DNA of 64,000 nt from an uncultured Eubacteriales bacterium (GCA_949284175.1 CASDVE010000001.1:62001-126000); one strand, 5' to 3'; numbered from the stretch's first letter, positions 19,426 to 28,799 are shown. Notes: generated by a model from the letters alone, not told the origin. A program made the numbers and translations.

Positions 19426-20376
19426 TTAAAGAAAAAATGGCTTCATTTGATTTTCCTGTTTTTGTACATACGCTCTTCCAAACGCAGAATCTTTGTGTAT
19501 CTGAGCAGAAAGTTCCTCCACATTTGAAAATTTCATTTCTGGGCGTACAAAATGCAAAAGTTCTACAAAAATATTTTTTCCATAAATATCATAATGGAAG
19601 TCAAAAATAAACGTTTCAACGCCCCTTTGTATATTGTCATCAATGGTTGGTTTTACTCCAATATTACAAATACCATAATATTGTTGTTCATCGCCCTCTA
19701 TGCGAATGCTTGCAACATACACTCCATTTGGTGGGAGATATTTTCTCTTATCTGGAACAATATTGGCTGTCGGCATTCCAATGACTCTGCCTAACGCTCT
19801 TCCATGAATCACTTCTCCAACCATTGTATAAGGATGACCAAGCAATTCATTTGCTAACGCTAAATCGCCATTCATAATGGTTTTCCGAATTCTTGAACTG
19901 CTGATATCTTCTCCCTTATATTGAAGTTTTTTTACAACCTTTAATTCATATCCATATACTTTGGAAAGTTGTTCTAATAACTTTGTGTTTCCAGCTCTTT
20001 TATATCCAAAACCAAAGTCTTCTCCAACGACAATGGCTTTTACATCCAGCTGTTTTACAAGAATTTCTTTTACAAAAGCTTCTGGTGAAAGCGTTCTCAA
20101 TTGTTTGAATGGATAGGCGATCATAACATCCATTCCTAGCTTTTCTAATAAAAATTCTCTCTCTTCCTTTGTATAAATTACGTTCTCTTGTACTCCATCA
20201 ATCACAAGTTTTGGTGGCATATCAAAGGTGAAAATAACACTTTTCTTCCCTTCTTTTTTCCATTCCTTTAATTCATGAAATAAAAGCTGATGTCCACGAT
20301 GGAGACCTTCGAATTTTCCAAGAGCAACTGCTGTATTTTTGTATTGAAAATCTGTTTTGTTAATTAAATATTCCAT
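19426..20376 (-). CDS. ribF: Bifunctional riboflavin kinase / FAD synthetase
   Basis: This 316-residue protein makes FMN then FAD. The N-terminal adenylyltransferase domain has LGKFEGLHRGHQLLF and the later SSSRIRKTIMNGD. The C-terminal kinase domain (about residue 180 on) has GRVIGMPTANIV and GVYVASI. The start MEYLINK has AGGAG 6 nt upstream; 42 further codons are open but run into truB. It is the last gene of the long rimP-nusA-infB operon. Confidence 0.95.
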   Translation of the reverse strand: MEYLINKTDFQYKNTAVALGKFEGLHRGHQLLFHELKEWKKEGKKSVIFTFDMPPKLVIDGVQENVIYTKEEREFLLEKLGMDVMIAYPFKQLRTLSPEAFVKEILVKQLDVKAIVVGEDFGFGYKRAGNTKLLEQLSKVYGYELKVVKKLQYKGEDISSSRIRKTIMNGDLALANELLGHPYTMVGEVIHGRALGRVIGMPTANIVPDKRKYLPPNGVYVASIRIEGDEQQYYGICNIGVKPTIDDNIQRGVETFIFDFHYDIYGKNIFVELLHFVRPEMKFSNVEELSAQIHKDSAFGRAYVQKQENQMKPFFL

Positions 20377-20413
20377 CCTATGCTCCTTTTGTGGCTTTTT
20401 ATCCAAAGATTGC

Positions 20414-21313
20414 TTACAGGAACATCTTCTGTGGATAAAATCTATTTTTTTCTTTTTTATATTGAAAAATGCCAATAAAGGTTCCGTTGCTGTCATAGAC
20501 ACGAAGAGGACTCTCCTCTATCACTTGCTGTTCTTCTTCACAGATATCTTTCTTTTCAAATGGATTGCCATTTTGAACAAGTTTATCGCTTTTCTTCTTT
20601 GTATGAACTGCCTGATAAGTTTCAAATACTTCTTCAATTCCAATAATATATTTTTCAAGCTGATCTTCTTTTACCAGTGTTTCAATTTGGGATAGTGTAA
20701 GACTTTGTTCGATCTCAAATTGTCCAACCTTTGTTCTTTTTAGCTCATCCATACACCCTCCACAGGATAGTTGCTCTCCAATGTCTCTACACAGACTTCG
20801 AATGTAAGTTCCTTTGCTACAAGCAACTTCCATCTTCACCAGCGGAAGGTTCATCTCCAATATTTTTATGGAATGAATCGTCACTGTACGAGCTTTTCGT
20901 TCAATCACTTTTCCCTCTCTTGCCAACTCATAGAGTTTTTTGCCATCCACTTTTAAAGCAGAGTACATCGGTGGAATCTGTTCAATTTCCCCAAGAAACT
21001 GAAAAATCACTTGCTCTACATCAGTTTCACTGCAAAGTACCTCTTTTTGCGTTAACACTGTTCCTGTCATATCCTCTGTATCTGTTGTAACACCAAGTCG
21101 CATGACAACTTCATATGTCTTATTATGATCAGTCAACATATCACAGAGCTTTGTCCCTTTTCCAAGACACACAGGTAACACTCCTACCGCATCGGGATCT
21201 AATGTTCCTGTGTGGCCAATTTTTTTCTGTTTTAAAATTCCTCGGAGTTTCGCGACGACATCATGGGAAGTAAATCCCTTCTCTTTGTATACATTGATAA
21301 TTCCGTCAATCAC
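20414..21313 (-). CDS. truB: tRNA pseudouridine-55 synthase
   Basis: This 299-residue protein makes pseudouridine 55 in the T-loop of tRNA. It starts with GIINVYKEKGFTSHDVV and has the catalytic Asp in HTGTLDPDAVGVLPVCLG. CSKGTYIRSLCRDIG is the family RNA-binding motif. It lies 2 bp after nrnA and 37 bp before ribF, in the standard operon order. Confidence 0.97.
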   Translation of the reverse strand: MIDGIINVYKEKGFTSHDVVAKLRGILKQKKIGHTGTLDPDAVGVLPVCLGKGTKLCDMLTDHNKTYEVVMRLGVTTDTEDMTGTVLTQKEVLCSETDVEQVIFQFLGEIEQIPPMYSALKVDGKKLYELAREGKVIERKARTVTIHSIKILEMNLPLVKMEVACSKGTYIRSLCRDIGEQLSCGGCMDELKRTKVGQFEIEQSLTLSQIETLVKEDQLEKYIIGIEEVFETYQAVHTKKKSDKLVQNGNPFEKKDICEEEQQVIEESPLRVYDSNGTFIGIFQYKKEKNRFYPQKMFL

Positions 21314-21315
21314 TT

Positions 21316-22281
21316 TTACTCCTCCGCTTCTAACTGTTTCTCAATATGCTCTGTTAAATTATTAATCACATCATGAACAGTTCCTGTCATGGTGCATCCG
21401 GAAGCCTTTATGTGTCCGCCACCACCATATAATTTTGCAATCTTGCTCACATCCACAATCCGATTGGAACGCATACTCACTTTATATTCATGTAAGGCTG
21501 TTTCATAAAGGAAAATGGCAACCTCCACTCCTTTTGTAATGCGAAGCTGATCAATAATTCCATCGAGATCGCTCGGTGCGCAACCATAAAACTCCATCAT
21601 TTCCCTGCTAATAAAAGAGAAAATGACTTTCTTATCTAAAAGGCGTTCACTCTCCATTAACGCTCTTCCAAGCAACTGATTTTGCAAGTAAGTTTTTGCA
21701 TAAAAAGTTTCATCAATAATATAAGAGTTATCCACACCTTTTTCTAACAAATCACCAGCAACCATCATCGTTGTCTTTGTTGTATTACTGTGCTTAAATA
21801 CTCCTGTATCATGCACAATTCCAAGATAAAGAGCCGTAGCTGTTTCCTTTGTTACTTTCTCACTCTCCATAAGCCCATAGAGCAACTCACATGTGGAACT
21901 TCCTGTTGGATCAATCCGGCTATCGTCGCCGAACCCATCATTGCTAATATGATGATCAATGCAGATTCGGTACTTTGCTTTCTCATAGAGTTTGCCAAAA
22001 GCCCCTAGTCGTTCGATATCTCCGCAATCACAGCAAATAAACAAGTCATAAAACTCTTCTTTGATCTCATGTAAAATCAATTCAGAGCCCGGTAAAAATA
22101 AAAAAGTATCTCGGATTGGCTCTAAATAAACATCCACTTGTTTTTCGCTAAAGTTGTCACGAATATACTGTGCTAGAGCTAAGGAAGAACCTGTACAATC
22201 CCCATCTGGTCTCATATGTCCACTAATGGCAATGGTGTTCGCTCTTTCTAAATATTCATTAAACTTCCTCTTTGTCATCAT
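21316..22281 (-). CDS. nrnA: DHH family bifunctional oligoribonuclease/PAP phosphatase
   Basis: This 321-residue protein belongs to the NrnA/YtqI group, which degrades nano-RNAs and 3'-phosphoadenosine 5'-phosphate. The DHH domain has HMRPDGDCTGSSLAL and CIDHHISNDGFGD; the C-terminal DHHA1 domain has YGGGGHIKASGCT. It overlaps the end of rbfA by 23 bp, with AGGTG about 7 nt before the ATG, indicating coupling. Its place between rbfA and truB is the usual Firmicutes one. Confidence 0.94.
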   Translation of the reverse strand: MMTKRKFNEYLERANTIAISGHMRPDGDCTGSSLALAQYIRDNFSEKQVDVYLEPIRDTFLFLPGSELILHEIKEEFYDLFICCDCGDIERLGAFGKLYEKAKYRICIDHHISNDGFGDDSRIDPTGSSTCELLYGLMESEKVTKETATALYLGIVHDTGVFKHSNTTKTTMMVAGDLLEKGVDNSYIIDETFYAKTYLQNQLLGRALMESERLLDKKVIFSFISREMMEFYGCAPSDLDGIIDQLRITKGVEVAIFLYETALHEYKVSMRSNRIVDVSKIAKLYGGGGHIKASGCTMTGTVHDVINNLTEHIEKQLEAEE

Positions 22282-22630
22282 GATGGTTCACCTCATCAAT
22301 CATTTTTGACATTGTTACACCATATTCAATAGACTGATCCATGATGAATCGAATCTCTGGTGTATTTCTTAAATTAACCGTTCTTGCCAATTCTTTACGA
22401 ATAAAGCCTTCTGCACTTTTTAGCCCTGCCAATGTATCAAGGCGTGCCTCTTCATCGCCATATACACTAATATAGGCTTTACAACTCTTTAAATCCGGCG
22501 CAACTTCCACTGCTACAACAGATGTCAATGGATGAATTCTAGGATCTTTAATTTCACGACTAATAATTCGGCTCAATTCTTTCATCACTTCGCCATTAAT
22601 TCTTGTATTTTTAATGCTATTCTTTCTCAT
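22259..22630 (-). CDS. rbfA: Ribosome-binding factor A
   Basis: This 123-residue KH-fold protein is needed for 30S maturation and the cold response. It has the RINGEVMKELSRIISREIKDPR start and the LRNTPEIRFIMDQSIEYG motif near the C-terminus. The start MRKNSIK has AGGAGG 6 nt upstream. It lies 126 bp after infB, with a terminator-like hairpin and a weak promoter match in that gap. Confidence 0.96.
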   Translation of the reverse strand: MRKNSIKNTRINGEVMKELSRIISREIKDPRIHPLTSVVAVEVAPDLKSCKAYISVYGDEEARLDTLAGLKSAEGFIRKELARTVNLRNTPEIRFIMDQSIEYGVTMSKMIDEVNHHDDKEEV

Positions 22631-22660
22631 AATACTCCTCCTGTCTATGAAAGGATTTTT

Positions 22661-22708
22661 AAAAAAGGCAGACAAATAAAGAACTTTCATTCCATTGATC
22701 CGCCTGCC
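22661..22708 (-). terminator. Internal terminator/attenuator between infB and rbfA
   Basis: On the minus strand, GGCAGGC (22702-22708) pairs with GTCTGCC (22667-22673), with one G-U pair and a 28-nt loop, and is followed by T6. A weak promoter match (TTGCAC-18-TAAAAT) lies upstream of it. It would lower expression of rbfA and the distal genes relative to infB. Confidence 0.55.
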
Positions 22709-22756
22709 CTTTCTAATACTATTTTATCATCACTTATAGGAAGTGTGCAAGGACTA

Positions 22757-24946
22757 TTATCTAGGAACCTCTACCATTTCGTAAGCCTCAATGATATCTT
22801 CTTCTTTTGTATCATTGAATTTATCAAATACAAGACCACATTCATAGCCTGCTTTCACTTCTTTTACATCATCTTTAAAACGTTTTAAGGAAGCAAGATC
22901 TCCTTCAAAGATCTTTTCTCCTTCTCTCGTAATACGCACGCGACATCCGCGTTTGATCATACCATCAAGAACATAAGAACCTGCAATGGTACCAACTCCT
23001 GATGCCTTGAACGTCTGACGAACTTCTGCATGACCAATTACTTTTTCTTCATAAATTGGTTCAAGCATTCCCTTCATGGCATTTTCAATATCTTCAATTG
23101 CACTATAAATAACACGATAAAGACGTAAATCCACTTTTTCACGTTCTGCAATTTCTTTTGCCATATTATCTGGTCTTACGTTGAAACCGATGATAATCGC
23201 ATTGGATGCGGATGCTAAAATAACATCAGATTCATTAATTGCACCAACACCACCATGGATAACTTTTACAACTACTTCTTCATTGGATAATTTCACAAGA
23301 CTTTGTTTTACGGCTTCTACGGAACCTTGAACGTCAGCTTTTACAATCAGATTCAATTCTTTTACATTACCTGCTTGAATCTGATCAAAGAGATCATCAA
23401 GGGATAATCTTGCTTTTGTATCGGCTAACATCTTTTCACGATTGTAAGCGATAAATTCTTCTGCCATACTTCTTGCGATCTTTTCATTATCTGTTTCAAT
23501 CATAATTTCACCAGCATTTGGAACATCATTCAGACCGATGATCTCAACAGGTGTAGATGGTCCTGCCTCTTTTACACGACGACCTCTATCATCTGTCATA
23601 GCACGCACTTTACCATAGGCACTTCCTACCACGATAGAATCTCCAACACGAAGTGTTCCTTTTTGTACTAATACCGTAGCAACAGAACCGCGTCCTTTAT
23701 CAAGCTGTGCTTCAATGACAATACCACGAGCATTTCTCTTTGGATTCGCTTTTAATTCTAACACTTCTGATGTCAAAAGAATCATTTCAAGTAATTCTTC
23801 GATTCCTTCTCTTGTATGAGCGGATACTGGAACAAAAATAGTACTTCCGCCCCAGTCTTCAGGAATTAATTCATATTCTGCTAACTCTTGTTTTACACGA
23901 TCAATATTAGCACTTTCTTTATCAATTTTATTGACAGCAACAATAATTTCGATATCCGCCGCTTTTGCATGGTTAATAGCTTCCACCGTCTGAGGCATAA
24001 CACCATCATCGGCAGCTACAACTAAAATTGCAATATCTGTTGCCTGTGCACCACGCATACGCATAGAAGTAAATGCCTCATGACCTGGAGTATCAAGGAA
24101 TGTGATTCTCTTGTCATTATATTTTACAACAGACGCACCAATATGCTGTGTAATACCACCAGCTTCACCTTTTGTAACACTAGTAGAACGGATAGCATCC
24201 AATAAAGAAGTTTTACCATGGTCAACGTGTCCCATAACACAAACAACAGGTGGACGTTCTACCATTAAGCTTTCATCTTCTTCTTCCTCACGAAGGAGTT
24301 CTTCAATGACATCCACTTTTTCTTCTAATTCTGCAATATAGTTATACTCTAATGCGATTTCCGCTGCTTGTTCAAACTCAATTTCATGGTTTGGTGTTGC
24401 CATAATTCCTTGCATAAAGAGTTTTTTTACAATCTGAGCCGCAGGTGTCTTAATATGATCAGCTAACTCTTTAATTGTCATTACTTCTGGAAGCACAATA
24501 TTCTTAATGGTTGGTTCTTCTTTCTTTGGAGGCTGTTGTTTTGGTACGTTATTAGGTTTCGCATTTTTATTATTTTTATTATTGCGATTGTTGTTATTAT
24601 GATTTTGACGATTGTCTTTTTGACCGTTCTTATTATTGGTGTTATTAGCACCAGTATTTTTTCGATTGTTGTTGTTGCGGTTTGCCCCATTATTATCGCG
24701 ATTACCACCATTATTTTGGCGATTATTGTTACGGTTTGCACCATTGCCACCGCTCTTATTTCCATGATTTTCTTTTTTAGAATCTCTATTATTAGAAGTA
24801 AAATATTCCTTCACTGCACTAACCTGAGCATTCTCCAAATTGCTAGCTTGTGTTTTCCCTTCGATTCCTTTTGCATTTAATGCTTCAATAATTTCTTTAT
24901 TTGTTTTTGATAGTTCTTTTGCTAAATCTCGTACTCTAATTGACAT
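22757..24946 (-). CDS. infB: Translation initiation factor IF-2
   Basis: This 729-residue GTPase brings initiator tRNA to the ribosome. A short IF2_N domain (1-50) is followed by a low-complexity linker (about 52-137) with about 38 Asn in 84 residues by hand count, plus Gly, Arg and Lys. A second IF2_N domain follows, then the G domain with GHVDHGKTS (about 240), DTPGHEAF and NKID, and the C-terminal tRNA-binding domains. The start MSIRVRD has GGAGG 8 nt upstream and overlaps the L7Ae-like gene by 11 bp. The Asn-rich linker replaces the more common Ala/Pro/Lys-rich one. Confidence 0.97.
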   Translation of the reverse strand: MSIRVRDLAKELSKTNKEIIEALNAKGIEGKTQASNLENAQVSAVKEYFTSNNRDSKKENHGNKSGGNGANRNNNRQNNGGNRDNNGANRNNNNRKNTGANNTNNKNGQKDNRQNHNNNNRNNKNNKNAKPNNVPKQQPPKKEEPTIKNIVLPEVMTIKELADHIKTPAAQIVKKLFMQGIMATPNHEIEFEQAAEIALEYNYIAELEEKVDVIEELLREEEEDESLMVERPPVVCVMGHVDHGKTSLLDAIRSTSVTKGEAGGITQHIGASVVKYNDKRITFLDTPGHEAFTSMRMRGAQATDIAILVVAADDGVMPQTVEAINHAKAADIEIIVAVNKIDKESANIDRVKQELAEYELIPEDWGGSTIFVPVSAHTREGIEELLEMILLTSEVLELKANPKRNARGIVIEAQLDKGRGSVATVLVQKGTLRVGDSIVVGSAYGKVRAMTDDRGRRVKEAGPSTPVEIIGLNDVPNAGEIMIETDNEKIARSMAEEFIAYNREKMLADTKARLSLDDLFDQIQAGNVKELNLIVKADVQGSVEAVKQSLVKLSNEEVVVKVIHGGVGAINESDVILASASNAIIIGFNVRPDNMAKEIAEREKVDLRLYRVIYSAIEDIENAMKGMLEPIYEEKVIGHAEVRQTFKASGVGTIAGSYVLDGMIKRGCRVRITREGEKIFEGDLASLKRFKDDVKEVKAGYECGLVFDKFNDTKEEDIIEAYEMVEVPR

Positions 24947-25271
24947 CCACACTACCTCCGTTCTCTGTCATATCCAGTTGCTTTATAATTGACTTTGCAA
25001 AGCCTTCGTCAAGCAGTACAAGCGATGCCCGTCGTTCCTTTCCCATCGCATGACCCAGTTCATCCTTTGTGCCAAAAAAGCGAATTGGAACTTCATAAAA
25101 AGTGCACATATTGGTGAACATTTTCTTCGTATTATCGGACGCATCTTCCGCAACGATAACAAAAAATCCTCGACCAGATTTTACACATTTTTCTACGGAA
25201 AATTCACCACTTTGCACTTTTCCTGCTTTTGTCGCCAATCCCAATAGGGAATATACTTTCTGCTTATTCAA
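24936..25271 (-). CDS. L7Ae/L30e-family RNA-binding protein (YlxQ-like)
   Basis: This 111-residue protein has the L7Ae fold: [24 protein letters not shown], then [16 protein letters not shown]. It belongs to the YlxQ/RplGA group, which binds kink-turn RNA and whose role in the nusA operon is not settled. It overlaps ylxR by 8 bp and infB by 11 bp, so the three genes are tightly coupled. Confidence 0.93.
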   Translation of the reverse strand: MNKQKVYSLLGLATKAGKVQSGEFSVEKCVKSGRGFFVIVAEDASDNTKKMFTNMCTFYEVPIRFFGTKDELGHAMGKERRASLVLLDEGFAKSIIKQLDMTENGGSVDVN

Positions 25272-25530
25272 GGTTTTCCAACTCCTTTGTCAGTTTCTCA
25301 TAGACCTCTTTTGGTATTTGCACCTTAAGAGATCGTTCCAGTCCTCTGTTCTTTACTGCTTTTTGCAAGCATTCGATTGATTTACAGACATAGGCTCCTC
25401 TTCCATTTTGTTTGCCAGTTGCATCAATGAGAATTTCTTCTTCTTTTGTTTTAATCACACGGATTAATTCCTTTTTATTCTTCATTTCATTGCAACCAAC
25501 ACATTGTCTTAATGGTAATTTCTTAGCCAT
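25264..25530 (-). CDS. ylxR: YlxR family RNA-binding protein (RnpM)
   Basis: This 88-residue protein carries LRQCVGCNEMKNKKELIR, with the family Cys pair, and KQNGRGAYVCKS. YlxR proteins bind RNA; recent work in Bacillus reports binding to RNase P RNA, giving the name RnpM. The gene has the standard position between nusA and the L7Ae-like gene. Confidence 0.94.
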   Translation of the reverse strand: MAKKLPLRQCVGCNEMKNKKELIRVIKTKEEEILIDATGKQNGRGAYVCKSIECLQKAVKNRGLERSLKVQIPKEVYEKLTKELENLE

Positions 25531-25563
25531 AATATCACCTCATCTTTCCTTTGAACAAGAGAA

Positions 25564-26730
25564 CTATTCCATATCATCGCTATCAAATTCTTCGAACTCT
25601 TCATAGGAAGTTTCCGCTTGTTCCTCTGTATTTTCTTCCATTGGAACATTGCTTGGTTCTTCCTGTTCTTCATCCATAGCAACCATTTCTTCTAAATCTT
25701 TTGCCTGTGATTCACTCTTAATATCGATCTTATATCCAGTCAATCTCGCTGCAAGTCTTGCATTTTGTCCTTCTTTACCAATTGCTAATGATAACTGATA
25801 ATCTGGTACAACAACTCTTGCACTCTTTTCTTCTTCATTTACTTCTACGGATACCACTTTTGATGGGCTTAACGCATTTTCAATAAGAACTGCTGGATCT
25901 TCATCCCAATTGATAATATCAATTTTTTCGCCTTTTAAGTCGTTGACAATGGCATTCACTCTCGCACCATTTAATCCAACACAAGCTCCAACTGGATCTA
26001 CGTTTTCATCATTTGACCAAACAGCAATCTTTGTTCTAGAACCTGCTTCTCTTGCAATGCTCTTGATTTCCACTGTACCGTCTTGAACTTCTGCAACTTC
26101 TTTTTCAAAAAGACGTTTTACAAGTTCTGGATGGGTTCTGGACACTAAAATCTTAGGTCCTTTATTTGTTTCTTTTACTTCAATGATGTATAATTTGATA
26201 CGATCGGTTGGTTTGAATACTTCTCCTGGAACCTGTTCATTTTCTGTTAAAAGTGCATCTGTTTTATCATCTAAGCTGATACTAATATTCTTTCCAACAT
26301 ATCTTTGAACAACACCTGTTACGATATCTTTTTCTTTACAGTAGAAGTGATTGAATACTACTTTTCTCTCTTCTTCTTTGATCTTTTGAACAATAACACT
26401 TCTTGCGTGCTGAGCTGCAATACGTCCAAAATCTTTTGGTGTGATCTCTACATTCACAACATCTCCAATTTGATATTGTCCACTGATCATTCTCGCTTTT
26501 TCAAGGCTGATTTCAAGTACAGGATCTTCTACGTGTTCTACAACTGTTTTTTCTGCAAACACAGAGATCGCTGCTGTTTCTCTATCCATACTCACTTTGA
26601 TATTATCGGCTTTTCCAAAATCACGCTTACAAGCGGCAACAAGTGAATTTTCAATCGCCTCCATAATTACTTCTTGGCTAATCCCTTTTTCTTTTTCAAG
26701 CTGTTTTAAAGCTTCAACGATTTCATTCAT
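25564..26730 (-). CDS. nusA: Transcription termination/antitermination factor NusA
   Basis: This 388-residue protein has an N-terminal RNA polymerase-binding domain, an S1 domain (about 130-200, DIVTGVVQRYVGKN), and two KH domains with DPVGACVGLNGARVNAIVNDL and AIGKEGQNARLAARLTGYKIDI. It ends in an acidic tail of about 40 residues rich in Glu and Asp (EEFEEFDSDDME) in place of the AR repeats of Proteobacteria. It lies 19 bp after rimP. Confidence 0.97.
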   Translation of the reverse strand: MNEIVEALKQLEKEKGISQEVIMEAIENSLVAACKRDFGKADNIKVSMDRETAAISVFAEKTVVEHVEDPVLEISLEKARMISGQYQIGDVVNVEITPKDFGRIAAQHARSVIVQKIKEEERKVVFNHFYCKEKDIVTGVVQRYVGKNISISLDDKTDALLTENEQVPGEVFKPTDRIKLYIIEVKETNKGPKILVSRTHPELVKRLFEKEVAEVQDGTVEIKSIAREAGSRTKIAVWSNDENVDPVGACVGLNGARVNAIVNDLKGEKIDIINWDEDPAVLIENALSPSKVVSVEVNEEEKSARVVVPDYQLSLAIGKEGQNARLAARLTGYKIDIKSESQAKDLEEMVAMDEEQEEPSNVPMEENTEEQAETSYEEFEEFDSDDME

Positions 26731-26749
26731 TTTTTTATTCCTCCTGACG

Positions 26750-27214
26750 TTAAAAATCTAATGCTAAACGAACCAACGCAATGTCATTTCTTGCGAATGT
26801 CATCTCTTTTTCTTCTAAAGCAATCGTAATCGAATCTTCATTATAAGAAACTAGCGTACCTTCCCACTCTTTTTGTTTCTCAACCGGTTGATATAATTTG
26901 ATCTCAACTTCTTTTCCTAAACTTCGTTTAAAATCTTTATCTTTTTTAAGAGGTCTGGAAAGCCCTGGTGAGCTAACTTCCAAAACATACGCATCTTCGA
27001 TAAAGTCTTCTTCATCAAGTTTCGCCTCTAAAGCTCTACTTAAAAGAACACAATCATCAATGTTAATTCCGCCTTCTTTATCGGCATACACTCTAAGATA
27101 CCAGTTTGCACCTTCTTTTACATATTCTACATCTACAAGTTCAAAATGATTTTCATCAATAATTGGTTGCACCAATTGTTCTGTACGAAGTTCAATGTCT
27201 GCTCTTCTCGCCAC
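26750..27214 (-). CDS. rimP: Ribosome maturation factor RimP
   Basis: This 154-residue protein is the standard length for RimP, needed for 30S assembly. It has LVDVEYVKEGANWYLRVYADKEGGI and the VSSPGLSRPL motif in the first domain, then an SH3-like C-terminal domain. It is first in the rimP-nusA-infB operon, with a predicted promoter and a GAAA-loop hairpin in its leader. Confidence 0.96.
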   Translation of the reverse strand: MARRADIELRTEQLVQPIIDENHFELVDVEYVKEGANWYLRVYADKEGGINIDDCVLLSRALEAKLDEEDFIEDAYVLEVSSPGLSRPLKKDKDFKRSLGKEVEIKLYQPVEKQKEWEGTLVSYNEDSITIALEEKEMTFARNDIALVRLALDF

Positions 27215-27290
27215 AATAATCCCTTCTTTCTATATCTGTTTCTTCTTTTACTTTCTTTTATTTGGAAATTTTTTCCTGCACAAAGAAGAA

Positions 27291-27310
27291 GAGTGGACTT
27301 TCGTCCACTC
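27291..27310 (-). promoter_or_regulatory. Stable hairpin in the rimP-nusA leader
   Basis: A perfect 8-bp stem (GAGTGGAC/GTCCACTC) with a GAAA tetraloop on the minus strand is followed by TTCTTCTTT. It lies about 75 bp before rimP and 30 bp after the promoter. It may act as a weak attenuator or as a 5' stabiliser. Confidence 0.5.
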
Positions 27311-27341
27311 CTTTCTAGTTAACTTTATCTTATCCATAGCC

Positions 27342-27370
27342 ATTATAGCACTATTGTATTGAATATGCAA
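27342..27370 (-). promoter_or_regulatory. Strong predicted promoter of the rimP-nusA-infB operon
   Basis: On the minus strand TTGCAT (27365-27370) and TATAAT (27342-27347) have a 17-bp spacer. This gap of about 400 bp (27215-27614) holds this promoter, the leader hairpin and the divergent promoter of the DUF6062-like gene; I see nothing else in it. Confidence 0.75.
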
Positions 27371-27544
27371 GAGGAAAACGAAGAATAATCCTAGTGCTGT
27401 ATTTCTTCCCTACTTTTTGACATATCTTTCGTAGTTTATGCTTGTGAGTATTTCCACAACATTTGGATCATTATAAAATAACATTCACTCCATATTATTT
27501 TCCTCTTTCTCATAACAATACGAAATACGCTATGTGATTTTCTC

Positions 27545-27574
27545 TTGTAAAAACTACTTTCTTCCACGTATAAT
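27545..27574 (+). promoter_or_regulatory. Predicted promoter of the DUF6062-like gene
   Basis: TTGTAA (27545-27550) and TATAAT (27569-27574) have an 18-bp spacer, 40 bp before the start codon. Confidence 0.55.
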
Positions 27575-27614
27575 AAAAAATATACTATTATAATTCAAAT
27601 AGGAGGGGTATGCT

Positions 27615-28292
27615 ATGGAACGACAAGAATCTCATATGCTTTGGAACAATTTAATGGAACACATGGTAAATGATAACTGCCCTGTATGCTCATTAATGAA
27701 AGAACGCAATCACAGTGCAATGGATAACTTTCTCTATGAATGTGCCAATCTTCCAGATATTCGTTTAAAAATAAAAAAAGAAGGTGGCTTTTGCGAAAGA
27801 CATAGCAAAGAATTACGAGAATTTGGCGATCCATTAGCTCATGCCATTCTCTATCAGGATCTCTTTGATGAGGCTTTTCAAGAATTAAATCAGACATTTC
27901 TTCCAAAAAAAATTACTTTTCTTGGAAAAAAGGAAAGTCAAAAGAACAACTGCTTTTTTTGTAGGAAAGAAAAAACTGGCGAAGAGCATTATACAAAAGC
28001 TATGGCTAATGCTGTATCCAATGCAAAATTTCTTGAAACATATACACACAAAGGAATGCTTTGCCTTCCCCATTTAAAAATGGCACTCTCTTCCAAAACA
28101 AAAGATCAAGAAAAAGTAAAGCAATTAAAACAGATCACATGGAATAAATATAATAAAATATGGGATAGTCTAAAGGAAATTGTGAGAAAACATGATTTTC
28201 ATTACACAAATGAACCATTGACAGAACAAGAAAAAAGAGATTGGAAACGTGCAGTTGATATTTTCAATAGCCTAGAAAAAGAACAAGTGTAA
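27615..28292 (+). CDS. Cys/His-rich protein, DUF6062-like
   Basis: This 225-residue soluble protein contains two copies of one Cys/His pattern: NCPVC (about 22-26) with CERH (about 60), and NCFFC (about 116-120) with CLPH (about 153). This strongly suggests two structural zinc sites. I associate the layout with the DUF6062 family of Clostridia, function unknown; that link is from memory. The C-terminus is charged and helical. AGGAGGGG precedes the start, and a tRNA gene follows 88 bp later with its own promoter. Confidence 0.8.
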   Translation: MERQESHMLWNNLMEHMVNDNCPVCSLMKERNHSAMDNFLYECANLPDIRLKIKKEGGFCERHSKELREFGDPLAHAILYQDLFDEAFQELNQTFLPKKITFLGKKESQKNNCFFCRKEKTGEEHYTKAMANAVSNAKFLETYTHKGMLCLPHLKMALSSKTKDQEKVKQLKQITWNKYNKIWDSLKEIVRKHDFHYTNEPLTEQEKRDWKRAVDIFNSLEKEQV

Positions 28293-28310
28293 CCATCCAA
28301 AAAATAATGC

Positions 28311-28339
28311 TTGACTACATAGCTCCCATCTGTTATAAT
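28311..28339 (+). promoter_or_regulatory. Predicted promoter of tRNA-Glu
   Basis: TTGACT (28311-28316) and TATAAT (28334-28339) have a 17-bp spacer, 41 bp before the mature tRNA 5' end. Confidence 0.75.
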
Positions 28340-28380
28340 AAAATTCGTCTTGAAAAGACAAAACAAAAAATTAACAGTAT

Positions 28381-28452
28381 GGCCTGTTGGTCAAGAGGTT
28401 AAGACGTCGCCCTCTCACGGCGAAAACACGGGTTCGATTCCCGTACAGGCTG
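28381..28452 (+). tRNA. tRNA-Glu (anticodon CTC)
   Basis: The cloverleaf can be drawn by eye: acceptor GGCCTGT/ACAGGCT, anticodon stem TCGCC/GGCGA around a 7-nt loop with CTC at 34-36, and T-arm CGGGTTCGATTCCCG. CTC reads GAG, so it is a Glu tRNA. The discriminator is G and no CCA is encoded at the 3' end. It has its own promoter and terminator, and it stands at the left edge of the accessory patch, the usual place for integration. Confidence 0.93.
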
Positions 28453-28518
28453 TTATTATACCCAGTGTTTATGCGGGGTTCGAGTGTTTTATAAGTTGAG
28501 GTAATCAAATATTTATTT

Positions 28519-28564
28519 AAGAAGAGATGTTTAAGTGTAATTTAGACTATCTCTTCTTTTTTTT
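28519..28564 (+). terminator. Terminator after tRNA-Glu
   Basis: A 10-bp stem (AAGAAGAGAT/ATCTCTTCTT) with an inner partial stem is followed by T8. Between the tRNA and this hairpin, GGGGTTCGAG (28475-28484) resembles a T-loop and may be a tRNA remnant. Confidence 0.85.
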
Positions 28565-28625
28565 GTGTGATTTTATAGATATTTAATATTTTCTTTATTT
28601 TGTTTTTATAAATCCACTTTACCTC

Positions 28626-28654
28626 TCGACATACGGTACACCTTATAGTATAAT
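28626..28654 (+). promoter_or_regulatory. Predicted promoter of the small-ORF group
   Basis: TCGACA (28626-28631) and TATAAT (28649-28654) have a 17-bp spacer, 30 bp before the first small ORF. Confidence 0.55.
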
Positions 28655-28684
28655 GATATTATCAAAAGAAAAGAAGGAAATCAG

Positions 28685-28799
28685 ATGGCTAAAAAGCAAA
28701 AAAAAGAAACAGCTACTCGAAAAAGTTGCTCTCATTACTATCATTATCTCAACCATAATCAACATGATACAGCTAGTATATACAACATCTTTCAAATAA
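28685..28799 (+). pseudogene. Tiny membrane protein gene with frameshift at an A8 run
   Basis: The ATG follows GAAGG. In the starting frame the product is a 55-residue His/Tyr-rich peptide ending at 28852, with no family look. One frame over, the sequence gives a convincing basic-then-hydrophobic small membrane protein (KVALITIIISTIINMIQLVY), stopping at 28799. The two frames would join if one A were removed from the A8 run at 28698-28705. It is therefore either a frameshifted gene, a sequencing error, or a slippage site. Confidence 0.55.

Noticed and set aside
24536-24880. Plus-strand Ile/Val-rich open frame opposite infB
   Set aside because: It is the antisense of the Asn-rich IF-2 linker; AAT/AAC codons read as ATT/GTT on the other strand. 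No start site.
28475-28484. A second tRNA after tRNA-Glu
   Set aside because: Only a T-loop-like GGGGTTCGAG is present; no acceptor, D or anticodon stem can be drawn.
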